Part shown: piece after piece, positions 16,474 through 23,614 of the stretch
How the letters are laid out: each line of letters begins with the position of its first letter
Numbering within the stretch: the stretch's first letter is position 1
Source: Sphingomonas paeninsulae
Lineage (GTDB): Bacteria > Pseudomonadota > Alphaproteobacteria > Sphingomonadales > Sphingomonadaceae
Assembly (NCBI RefSeq): GCF_003660165.1
Contig: NZ_CP032829.1
Coordinates: 930,001 to 994,000, forward strand
Reading direction: 5' to 3'
Length of the DNA stretch: 64,000 nt
Notes under the pieces: model-generated
What the model saw: only the letters and a program-made list of their open reading frames with translations
Told to the model about the DNA's origin: nothing
Database searches by the model: none
Made by a program: the position numbers and the translations under genes

Positions 16474-18492
16474 TCAGTTTAGCCGGACGCCGACCCACAA
16501 AGTCCGTGGCGTGCCCAAATCAATAGAGCCTGCCTGATTGCGCGTGACCACCGTTTCGTTGAACAGATTTTCTCCGCGAACGACCAGTGCGACATGCTTT
16601 GTGATGCCCACTCGTGCAACCCCGTCGACGGTCAGCGCATCGGGCAAAACATCGGTCTGGAGGTCGTCTTCGAATTGCTTGCCGACGTAGCGCACAGTCC
16701 CGGACAACAGCCAGTTAGTGCGCGGTACCCAGCCAAAAGTCGCGCTGGCCGCATGGCGCGGGCTTTGCGACGGCGCGAAGCCGTTGAGACCTGCCGATGG
16801 GCCAGATCCGTGTACGACACTGTCACTGAACGTATAGGAGGCGTCGAGCGATACCTGTCCGTGCGTGACACCGGCGGTGACCTCAATGCCCTTTGCAACG
16901 ATCGCATCGACGTTCTGGCGCTGGCGCGTGATCGTGTCGATGGTAACGTTGGCGATCGCATCCTCCAGCCGGTTGTAAAAAGCGGTTATGCTGATCTTTA
17001 CGCCACGCGCCGGGGTCAGGTCTATGCCGCCCTCAAAACCGCGCAACTTCTCAAGGCCCAGGGCGGCGTTCGCCTTCGTCGTGATAGGAAAGACGACGAA
17101 CGGGCGATACAGCTCGTTCAGCGTCGGCAGGCGAAAACCGCTATAACCCGCGACGCGTAACGCCACCGCATTGCTCACGTTGAACAAGGCTCCGGCCCGA
17201 CCGGTTGCCTCCACGCCGTCGCGATCGGGATAACTTTGGCTGGTCGTCAAGCTGCCAGTCGCGTTCCTTTCGCGGAAAAAACCGTTGGTAATCGTCCAGC
17301 GATCGGCGCGTACGCCTCCGGTCAGGATCAGCTTGCCGATCGTCCAGTCATCCTCGACAAACAGCCCGGCGGTGCTGGTCTTGCCGCCCGCATTGCGCCG
17401 CGTCATAACCAGACCCGCCACGTTATAAGCATCCTCGTACAACTCGCCATCAGCCAAGCGGGCATCGACGCCGATGCGCATCACATGGTCGGGACCGACC
17501 GGTGGCCGCACCTCGATCTTGCCGCCGATCCCGGTCGAGGGCGTATTACGCTGATCAAGGGTCAGTCGGAAATTGGTGCTGCTGATCACCTTGTTGCTGA
17601 AATTCCGCGCCTGAACATAGGCCAGTGCATCGACCTGCCACCCGCCCCGATGAATGAGGCGGATACTGGCGTCTTCGCCTTCGGAGGAACTGTCTGCCCC
17701 TTTGAAACGCAAAGTTCGGTTGTCGCCGAACGACAGGCCGCGAAACTGCAATTCGGTCTGCGCATCGATCGGCGCGACCGCACGCAGGTCAACCGACCAG
17801 TCGCGATAACCCGCACGCACTGTGGCCGGAACGCGCTGATTGACCGGCGTCGTGAAAAACCCGTCGCCACGTTCGAAACGACCGGACAGCGTGGCATAGC
17901 CGCCCCCGAGATCGGGCGAGACCGAACCCGCCACGCTCATCGCATCATTGCTGCCGTAAAAAGCGCTGCCCGTGTAAACAGGCAGGTTCGCGCGCGTGGC
18001 ACTGACCAGTTCGACCGTCCCGGCAACCGCTCCCGCGCCGAACGGCCCGGAACCGCCGCCCCGCGTGATGCGCGCGCCGGAAAGCCGGTCGCCCGACAGT
18101 GCATTGAACGGGATATAACCAAAGAACGGGTCAGCCAAAGGCACGCCATCAAGCAGCACCAAGGTACGGCTCGACGCGTTGCCACCAAGTGCGCGCAGCG
18201 TGACACCCTGCGCAGATGGATTGGCCGAACGGCTGTCCGAACGGCGGAATTGCTGGAACCCTGCGACATCTTTCAGGACGTTCTCGACCCGGTCGGACGC
18301 CTCGTCGGTCAACCGCTCGTGGTCGATGACCGACGACCCATAAGCCGGTGTGCCGGGCGCAAGCGGCAAGCCCGTACCGAGCACGACAATTTCACTTTCG
18401 CCATCATTTGCCGACGTTGACGGAGGCGCGGTCTGGGCCAGGGCTGACAGTGGGAAAATCAGGAGAAGCGACAGACTACAAAGACTACGCAT
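16474..18492 (-). CDS. TonB-dependent receptor (BtuB/siderophore-type)
   Basis: Outer-membrane energy-coupled transporter of 672 residues. Sec signal peptide to about residue 19 (ALA-Q), a TonB-box-like 'ESEIVVLGTG' near 33-42, and a plug domain with 'RVENVLKDVAGFQQFRRS' and 'LGGNASSRTLVLLDGVPLAD'. A 22-strand barrel ends 'GTPRTLWVGVRL-N'. The barrel includes 'YSGFRLPTLNELYRP', typical of vitamin B12/siderophore receptors. The ligand cannot be read from sequence. The ATG lacks a good Shine-Dalgarno site. No B12 riboswitch is visible in the 114-base upstream gap, which otherwise holds nothing I recognise. The acs gene follows after 15 bases. Confidence 0.92.
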   Translation of the reverse strand: MRSLCSLSLLLIFPLSALAQTAPPSTSANDGESEIVVLGTGLPLAPGTPAYGSSVIDHERLTDEASDRVENVLKDVAGFQQFRRSDSRSANPSAQGVTLRALGGNASSRTLVLLDGVPLADPFFGYIPFNALSGDRLSGARITRGGGSGPFGAGAVAGTVELVSATRANLPVYTGSAFYGSNDAMSVAGSVSPDLGGGYATLSGRFERGDGFFTTPVNQRVPATVRAGYRDWSVDLRAVAPIDAQTELQFRGLSFGDNRTLRFKGADSSSEGEDASIRLIHRGGWQVDALAYVQARNFSNKVISSTNFRLTLDQRNTPSTGIGGKIEVRPPVGPDHVMRIGVDARLADGELYEDAYNVAGLVMTRRNAGGKTSTAGLFVEDDWTIGKLILTGGVRADRWTITNGFFRERNATGSLTTSQSYPDRDGVEATGRAGALFNVSNAVALRVAGYSGFRLPTLNELYRPFVVFPITTKANAALGLEKLRGFEGGIDLTPARGVKISITAFYNRLEDAIANVTIDTITRQRQNVDAIVAKGIEVTAGVTHGQVSLDASYTFSDSVVHGSGPSAGLNGFAPSQSPRHAASATFGWVPRTNWLLSGTVRYVGKQFEDDLQTDVLPDALTVDGVARVGITKHVALVVRGENLFNETVVTRNQAGSIDLGTPRTLWVGVRLN

Positions 18493-18606
18493 GAAGGAGG
18501 AAAACTTTCGATACGGCCGGAACGACCCAAAGCACGAACCGCTATTTTAGCCGTGAACGAACGCACTGGAATCGTCTACAGACATTGACCGTTTTGCCGT
18601 GCGCTA

Positions 18607-19335
18607 TCAGCAACGCGTCGGTCGAACATTGCTGGTCGACGGTGGGCATTTGGTGACCCATTCGGTCAATCGCGCGTCTTGCTCCTCGGCGGCGCTGAGC
18701 GGGTCGCCAGCCATCAGGTTTTGTGCCTCGCCCATCAACACGCTGTCACCGGACCCCGCCTGCCGATACGCCGCACTGTCTCGCGAACTCCCGGACTCAG
18801 TGCGGATAAGTTGCCAGCCCCCGGGCTTCTTACAGGCAATGCCGTCGAGCGCCTGTCCAGCGAAGACGCGACAATAATCACCGCTCTTGGTGCGAAAGCT
18901 GACGAGCATTCGCGGATCTCCCGCAGCGGATGCAACCTGTGTTTCCAATGCTCTGGCAAGTGTCCCAGAGGCGATCAGCATGCCGCCGCCGCTTTTCACC
19001 TGATCGCTCTGCCACCGCGTCCCGACCGCAACGCCAGCGACTAGACAGGCGGCCAATCCAGCAACCTTCAACCAGCGCGGCCTCGACGGGCGAGTGTTGA
19101 CGGGCATTGCGACGACAGTGTTTGACTTGATCATGGCAACAAGCGGATCGGCCAACCGATTGGGTCGCGTATCGAGAGGGTAGGCCGCCGCCATTTTCTC
19201 CCTCAGCGATAGGTGCGCAGCGACCCGTTCTGCCACCGCCGGGTCAGTCAAGATCGCCTTCTCGACGCGTTTTGTCGTGATTGGATCAAGCTCGCCATCG
19301 GCAAAAGCCATTAACGTCTCGTCGTCAAAGGTCAT
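18607..19335 (-). CDS. Anti-sigma factor, membrane-bound (partner of the ECF sigma factor)
   Basis: A 242-residue membrane-anchored regulator. The N-terminal anti-sigma domain begins 'DETLMAFADGELDPITTKRV' and lacks the HxxxCxxC zinc motif. A single transmembrane helix lies near residues 90-107 ('LKVAGLAACLVAGVAVG'). The remaining ~130 residues are periplasmic and include two cysteines in 'YCRVFAGQALDGIACKKPGG'. It overlaps the sigma gene by 4 nt (ATGA, 19332-19335), the usual sigma/anti-sigma coupling. It probably holds the sigma factor at the membrane until an envelope signal is sensed. The signal is unknown, though the neighbouring exported protease is a candidate player. Confidence 0.88.
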   Translation of the reverse strand: MTFDDETLMAFADGELDPITTKRVEKAILTDPAVAERVAAHLSLREKMAAAYPLDTRPNRLADPLVAMIKSNTVVAMPVNTRPSRPRWLKVAGLAACLVAGVAVGTRWQSDQVKSGGGMLIASGTLARALETQVASAAGDPRMLVSFRTKSGDYCRVFAGQALDGIACKKPGGWQLIRTESGSSRDSAAYRQAGSGDSVLMGEAQNLMAGDPLSAAEEQDARLTEWVTKCPPSTSNVRPTRC

Positions 19336-19823
19336 GCCGCCTCTCCCAATCCGGCGAGCAACGCCTGTCGCCCGCGCACCAGCCGCGATGTGAGTGTGCC
19401 CATCGGAATGTCCAGAACCGCCGCAGCGTCCTTATAAGCAAGTCCTTCAACCAGCACGAGCGCAACCGCTTCGCGCTGCTCGTCGGGCAGCTGGCGCATT
19501 GCCGCTTCGACATTGGTCAGTTCGACGCGCGCCTCGATGGCTGCATCACCGCGATCACCAACACTCATTCCCGCCTCTTCGCCGACAAAGGTTTGTGCAG
19601 CCCGGCTTCGCGCGCGGGCGGTGTCGATCCAGGCGTTGCGCATGATACGGTACATCCAGCTATCCATTCTCGTTCCGGACTGCCACTGCCCGCGACCGTT
19701 GAGCGCCTTCTCAACCGTCACCTGACACAGGTCATCGGCATCGGCAGCGTTGCGCGAGAGCGAACGCGCGAACCGTCGCAGTTGCGGCAACAGCGCGACC
19801 AATTCATCTTCGAACTGCGTCAA
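19332..19823 (-). CDS. ECF-type RNA polymerase sigma factor
   Basis: A 163-residue sigma-70 family factor with only regions 2 and 4. Region 2 is 'RFARSLSRNAADADDLCQVT...DSWMYRIMRNAWIDTARAR'; region 4 is 'LPDEQREAVALVLVEGLAYK...LDIPMGTLTSRLVRGRQAL'. It starts at TTG 19823 with AAGGA about 10 bases upstream; no ATG fits. The anti-sigma gene overlaps its end. Upstream lies the inverted repeat that I read as a double ECF promoter (GGATTAAAC-N13-CGTT), so it probably controls itself, the divergent S8 protease and the PRC-like gene at 21.2 kb. The promoter motif does not match the EcfG (GGAAC/GTT) stress pattern. Confidence 0.92.
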   Translation of the reverse strand: MTQFEDELVALLPQLRRFARSLSRNAADADDLCQVTVEKALNGRGQWQSGTRMDSWMYRIMRNAWIDTARARSRAAQTFVGEEAGMSVGDRGDAAIEARVELTNVEAAMRQLPDEQREAVALVLVEGLAYKDAAAVLDIPMGTLTSRLVRGRQALLAGLGEAA

Positions 19824-19843
19824 ACCGGCTTGTCCTTGTTCGG

Positions 19844-19875
19844 GGATTAAACGGGCGCCGGTGGTCGTTTAATCC
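19844..19875. promoter_or_regulatory. Perfect inverted repeat acting as putative bidirectional ECF promoter
   Basis: GGATTAAACG (19844-19853) and CGTTTAATCC (19866-19875) are perfect 10-bp complements 12 bases apart, midway between the divergent sigma operon (start 19823) and protease gene (start 19898). Read on either strand it gives GGATTAAAC-N13-CGTT, resembling an ECF -35 and -10 pair, with room for a start site about 20 bases before each gene. The same motif and spacing recur at 21132-21157. A dyad operator is the alternative reading. Confidence 0.65.
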
Positions 19876-19897
19876 ATATGCTGTCATATTTTCCATC

Positions 19898-21118
19898 ATG
19901 ACCAAACTTAAACTTCTATGCGCCGGGCTCGTTCTGGCTGGTCTGTTGACGGCTGCGGCCAGCGGACAACTGCTTCAGCCCGGTCCGGCACTCGGCGGCG
20001 TGATGCGCCAATTGGGGCCAATCGGTGCTATGGTGGACAGCCTGCCAGCGCGCGCGACCGAGACGCTGGCAAATGCGCGCCTCGACCGGATTGGAGCGCT
20101 CGTTCGCGCAAATCCTAACCGCATCGCACTCGATCAGAACGGTTTTCCGGCGCGCGCGGGAGAGATTTTGATTGATGATCCCGACGAGGCGCTGCTTTCA
20201 GTTGCCACCCAGCACGGATATCGACTGATCGAGCGGAACGATGTGCTGGGCGTTCGCTATGCCCGGATCGCGACCCTTCCCGGCCAATCCCTGACAGCAG
20301 CGATCCGCGCTTTGAAAAAACTTGGGGCAAAATCTGTCTCCGCCGATCAGCTTCACCTTGAAAGCGGCATTGCCGGTTCGCCCGTCACCGTCGGCTCAAC
20401 CGGCAGAGGTGCCCCCATCGGCATCATCGACAGCGGTATCGCCGGTCGGATTACCGCCCAGCGCGGCTTTGCCAGTGGGTCGCCAATGGCCGCCAATCAT
20501 GGTTCTGCAATAGCTTCGCTTATCACCGGGACGGGGCAGATTCGGGGCGCGTTACCGACGGCGCGTATATATTCCGCTGACGTGTACGGCACCGACCCGG
20601 CCGGTGGAAATGCCAGCGCAATCGCACGGGCGATCGGATGGCTGGTCGGCGAAGGCGTGCCCGTCCTGACCATCAGCCTTGTCGGCCCTGCCAATCCAAT
20701 CCTTGCCCGCGTTGTCGCCGCCGCTCAGGCGCGCGGTGCGATTATCGTCGCGGCGGTAGGCAATGATGGCCCAGCCTCGCCACCAAGCTACCCTGCCTCC
20801 TATCCCGGCGTCATCGCCGTCACGGGTGTGGATAGTCGCGACCGGGTGCTGATTGAGGCGGGCCATGCGACGCATCTCGATTACGCAGCCCCCGGAGCCG
20901 ATATGCTCGCCGCCAACGCAAAGGGGGCAAGTATCGCCGTCAGGGGAACATCCTTTGCCACCCCGCTGGTCGCAGCCACGATTGCAGCAGCTTATCCCGC
21001 ACTCGATCCGTCGAAACGTCGCGCCGCCTTTGCCAGCGTCGATGCCGGAGCGCGAAAGATGGGAAGCCGCTATGGTCACGGCATCGTATGCGGCAAATGT
21101 CGCACGCCGATAAAATAA
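19898..21118 (+). CDS. S8 family (subtilisin-like) serine peptidase, exported
   Basis: A 406-residue subtilase with an N-terminal signal (about residues 1-24). A pro-region of roughly 140 residues precedes the catalytic domain. The triad is complete: Asp178 in 'GIIDSGIAG', His201 in 'NHGSAIASL', and Ser352 in 'RGTSFATPLVAA'. The oxyanion Asn is in 'AAVGNDGPASPPSYPASYPG'. It is short of the usual catalytic length and ends 'GIVCGKCRTPIK' with no barrel or anchor. It is divergent from the ECF sigma/anti-sigma operon and shares the promoter repeat. I infer that it belongs to the same response, either cleaving damaged envelope proteins or feeding back on the anti-sigma factor. Confidence 0.9.
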   Translation: MTKLKLLCAGLVLAGLLTAAASGQLLQPGPALGGVMRQLGPIGAMVDSLPARATETLANARLDRIGALVRANPNRIALDQNGFPARAGEILIDDPDEALLSVATQHGYRLIERNDVLGVRYARIATLPGQSLTAAIRALKKLGAKSVSADQLHLESGIAGSPVTVGSTGRGAPIGIIDSGIAGRITAQRGFASGSPMAANHGSAIASLITGTGQIRGALPTARIYSADVYGTDPAGGNASAIARAIGWLVGEGVPVLTISLVGPANPILARVVAAAQARGAIIVAAVGNDGPASPPSYPASYPGVIAVTGVDSRDRVLIEAGHATHLDYAAPGADMLAANAKGASIAVRGTSFATPLVAATIAAAYPALDPSKRRAAFASVDAGARKMGSRYGHGIVCGKCRTPIK

Positions 21119-21131
21119 ATTTGCGAACGCG

Positions 21132-21157
21132 GGATTAAACCACATTCGGCCTCCGTT
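21132..21157 (+). promoter_or_regulatory. Putative ECF promoter of the glycine-rich PRC-like gene
   Basis: GGATTAAAC (21132-21140) followed after exactly 13 bases by CGTT (21154-21157) repeats the motif of the 19844-19875 inverted repeat with identical spacing. It ends 29 bases before ATG 21187. The opposite half of the palindrome is absent here, which favours a promoter over a dyad operator. Confidence 0.6.
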
Positions 21158-21186
21158 CTCCTTTCAGAATTCAAAGGAGAATGACG

Positions 21187-22038
21187 ATGACGAAGTTTCT
21201 GATCGGCGCTGCGGCGCTTGCATTGCTTTCGGCCAACCCGGCGTCCGCGCAGCTTCTTGGCGGCGGTGGCGGTGGTGGGATGCTCGGCGGCGGCTTGGGT
21301 GGCCTTGGAGGCGGCGCTGGCGGCGCGCTCGGTGGTGTGGGTTCGCTTGGTGGCTCGATGGGCGGGATCGGCCGTTTGCCGGATACCGCGACCAACACGG
21401 CAGGCAGCACATCAAGTTCAGGTCGCGTCAACAAATCGGTCAATCGTCGCAATGGCCACGTCAGCGCATCGGGCAGCGGGTCGACCGACTCCGCGATCGC
21501 CAACACCACATCGGTTGCAGGGCGCTCGATCGGCGGCAACGGTGCCACATCGGCATCGGGAAGCGGCGGCACGAATGCCCAGTTGATCGGCACCGACAAT
21601 GTGCGCGGCATCGCCGGACAGACCGTCGGCACGACGCGGGGCGCAGTCCAGCAGACACGCGATACAGCCAACTCGGCGGCATCCAGCGCACAGGGCTACA
21701 CCAGCAACGCAAGCGGCAGTGCGACAGGAACTGGCGCGGGAGCGCTATCGGGCGGAACGGGAATGCTCGCACTGGCCGGGAGTGCCGCGGGTAGCGGGAC
21801 AAGTGCCTTCAACGTGATGCCGGGCATGAACGTGACCGATACAAAGGGCCATATCATCGGCAAAGTACGCGATCTTAAATCGACATCGACCGGTCAGGTT
21901 CATGATGTGGTGATGACGGTCGGCAACCGCACTGCAAGCCTGCCCGCCAGCAACTTCTCCGGTTCGGGCAATGCGCTGGTTTCGGCGATGGGCAAGGGCG
22001 ATGTCACAAGCGCCGCCAAGGATCAGGCAGCCAAATAA
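21187..22038 (+). CDS. Glycine/serine-rich exported protein with a C-terminal PRC-barrel-like segment
   Basis: About 283 residues. A Sec signal ends ASA-Q near residue 22. Then comes a 45-residue glycine stretch, a long Ser/Thr/Gly/Ala-rich low-complexity middle, and a compact C-terminal segment (about 210-270) 'GMNVTDTKGHIIGKVRDLKS' followed by 'GQVHDVVMTVGNRTASLPAS', which resembles a PRC-barrel fold. It is probably periplasmic or surface-associated; no enzyme motif is seen. Two ATGs lie 6 bases apart. AAAGGAGA is only a few bases before 21181 but well spaced for 21187, so I chose the latter. The upstream ECF-like promoter links it to the sigma factor at 19.3 kb. The exact function is unknown. 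Confidence 0.75.
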   Translation: MTKFLIGAAALALLSANPASAQLLGGGGGGGMLGGGLGGLGGGAGGALGGVGSLGGSMGGIGRLPDTATNTAGSTSSSGRVNKSVNRRNGHVSASGSGSTDSAIANTTSVAGRSIGGNGATSASGSGGTNAQLIGTDNVRGIAGQTVGTTRGAVQQTRDTANSAASSAQGYTSNASGSATGTGAGALSGGTGMLALAGSAAGSGTSAFNVMPGMNVTDTKGHIIGKVRDLKSTSTGQVHDVVMTVGNRTASLPASNFSGSGNALVSAMGKGDVTSAAKDQAAK

Positions 22039-22061
22039 GCCGCTCCCTGTCTGACAAAATC

Positions 22062-22099
22062 AGGATGCGCATCCGTTCCTCGGGTGCGTATCCTGTTTT
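22062..22099. terminator. Bidirectional rho-independent terminator
   Basis: AGGATGCGCATCCG and CGGGTGCGTATCCT form a 14-bp stem with a few G-T pairs. It is followed by GTTTT on the plus strand and preceded by AAAATC (GATTTT on the minus strand). It lies between the convergent PRC-like gene and the amino-acid permease and can serve both. Confidence 0.75.
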
Positions 22100-22107
22100 A
22101 ATTCGCC

Positions 22108-23511
22108 CTATGCCGCGCGGCGCGAACCGACGGCCCGCCACAACGCATAGCAAACCAGACCGATAAGGTTCCAGATCAGGAAGAAACCCTGCGTCTGATG
22201 TGGCAGGCTGTAAAATAGGTAGAGGCAGCCCAGAATAGCCAGCGGACCGACAATCCAGGCCAGCGGCGTCCGAAACACTCGCCGTGCATTTGGCTCACGA
22301 CGGCGTAGGATAAGCATACAGGTCGCCACCGCAATGAAGGCAAGCAGCGTCCCGGCATTGGCAAGCGCAGCAATCTTGGCAAGCGGTGTAACACCCGCCA
22401 GCGTCGCCACCACCACCGCCGTCAAAATGGTGATACGTACCGGTGTACCCGTGCGCGCATTGACCTTCGCCAGCCCGGAAGGAAGCAACCCGTCACGTGC
22501 CATCACAAAGAAGATTCGGCTCTGCCCGAACAGGAAAGCCAGTATGACCGTGGGCAGCGCAACCACCGCCGCCGCACCGATCAGAACAGCGGCGCTCGGA
22601 TGTCCCAGCGTCCGCAGTATCAGCGCAAGCGGCTCCGAACTCCCCGCATAAAGGGTATATGACATCGAGCCGACGGCGGTTGCCGCAACACCGACGTAAA
22701 TCGCCGTGCAGACGATCATCGATCCGATAATTCCGATCGGCAGGTCACGCTCAGGATTTTTGGCTTCCTCGGCCGCAGTCGAAATCGCGTCGAAGCCGTA
22801 AAATGCAAAGAAGATAATTGCGGCCGCCGCCATCACCCCGCTTGGCGTGCCATCGACTGTGTGACTGGCAAATCCGTTCGGCAGGAACGGGTGAAAGTGC
22901 GCCACGTTGAACGCCGGAACCGCTGCCACCACGAACACGAGCAGGGCAACGATCTTCACAACAACGAGGATCGCGTTGACCGTTGCGCTTTCCTTCGTGC
23001 CCAGCGCCAGCAATCCGGCAACCACGAATACGATGATGACCGCTGGCAGGTTCACCAGTCCGCCCGCCGCCGGTCCCGCCAGAATGGCTGCTGGCAACGG
23101 CATCCCCAGCGATGCCAGAAAGCCCGCAGCATAGCCCGACCAGCCAACGGCAACCGCGCTGACTACCAGCGAGTATTCGAGGATCAGGCTCCAGCCGACG
23201 ACCCAGGCAACGCTCTCGCCAATCACGACGTAACTATATGTATAGGCGCTGCCCGACGCCGGGATCATCGTCGCGACCTCGGCATAAGCGAGCGCGGCGC
23301 AGCAGCAAACGGCTCCGGCGATGATGAACGACAGGATCACGCCCGGCCCGGCAAGACCCGCTCCGATGCCCACCAGCGTGTATATCCCTGTGCCGACGAT
23401 CGCCCCGACACCCAGCGCCAGCAAATGCCACCAGCTTAGTGTGCGCTTCAGGTGCGTTTGACCCACCTCTGGCTCCGATGAAATGACCTTGCGATACATC
23501 AGACCGGCCAT
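22108..23511 (-). CDS. APC-family amino acid permease (cationic amino acid transporter type)
   Basis: Inner-membrane transporter of about 467 residues with 12-14 hydrophobic helices. The first helix carries 'LLALGVGAIVGTGIYTLVG', the substrate-binding GxG signature of the APC superfamily. 'FFAFYGFDAISTAAEEAKNP' and 'GQSRIFFVMARDGLLP' are typical of the CAT (YhdG-like) branch. Likely proton- or gradient-driven uptake or exchange of amino acids; the substrate is undetermined. I chose ATG 23511 (MAGLMYRKV) with GGGAG upstream; a TTG nine codons earlier is possible. It ends in the shared terminator at 22062-22099 and is divergent from the DUF885 gene. Confidence 0.9.
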   Translation of the reverse strand: MAGLMYRKVISSEPEVGQTHLKRTLSWWHLLALGVGAIVGTGIYTLVGIGAGLAGPGVILSFIIAGAVCCCAALAYAEVATMIPASGSAYTYSYVVIGESVAWVVGWSLILEYSLVVSAVAVGWSGYAAGFLASLGMPLPAAILAGPAAGGLVNLPAVIIVFVVAGLLALGTKESATVNAILVVVKIVALLVFVVAAVPAFNVAHFHPFLPNGFASHTVDGTPSGVMAAAAIIFFAFYGFDAISTAAEEAKNPERDLPIGIIGSMIVCTAIYVGVAATAVGSMSYTLYAGSSEPLALILRTLGHPSAAVLIGAAAVVALPTVILAFLFGQSRIFFVMARDGLLPSGLAKVNARTGTPVRITILTAVVVATLAGVTPLAKIAALANAGTLLAFIAVATCMLILRRREPNARRVFRTPLAWIVGPLAILGCLYLFYSLPHQTQGFFLIWNLIGLVCYALWRAVGSRRAA

Positions 23512-23614
23512 TCGCGTTCTCCCGCTGCTCTCGATCAATGGCGAGATGCCCCTGTCGCAAACCCTATCGCGAGTATCCGTTCGACGCTAGCATCGCGCCA
23601 ATAACAAGGGGGAT

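Noticed and set aside
17236-18420. A 394-codon frame antisense to the TonB receptor
   Set aside because: No domain; same shadow composition as above.
18493-18606. Cobalamin riboswitch upstream of the TonB receptor
   Set aside because: The gap is only 114 bases and no B12-box-like sequence is visible.
21050-21118. Frameshift at the C-terminus of the S8 protease
   Set aside because: The end 'GIVCGKCRTPIK' looked odd, but it follows the natural terminal region and the alternative frame ends sooner without a clear family match.
21240-21370. Tandem repeat in the glycine-rich gene
   Set aside because: Glycine codons vary and no fixed unit repeats; it is protein low complexity, not a DNA repeat array.
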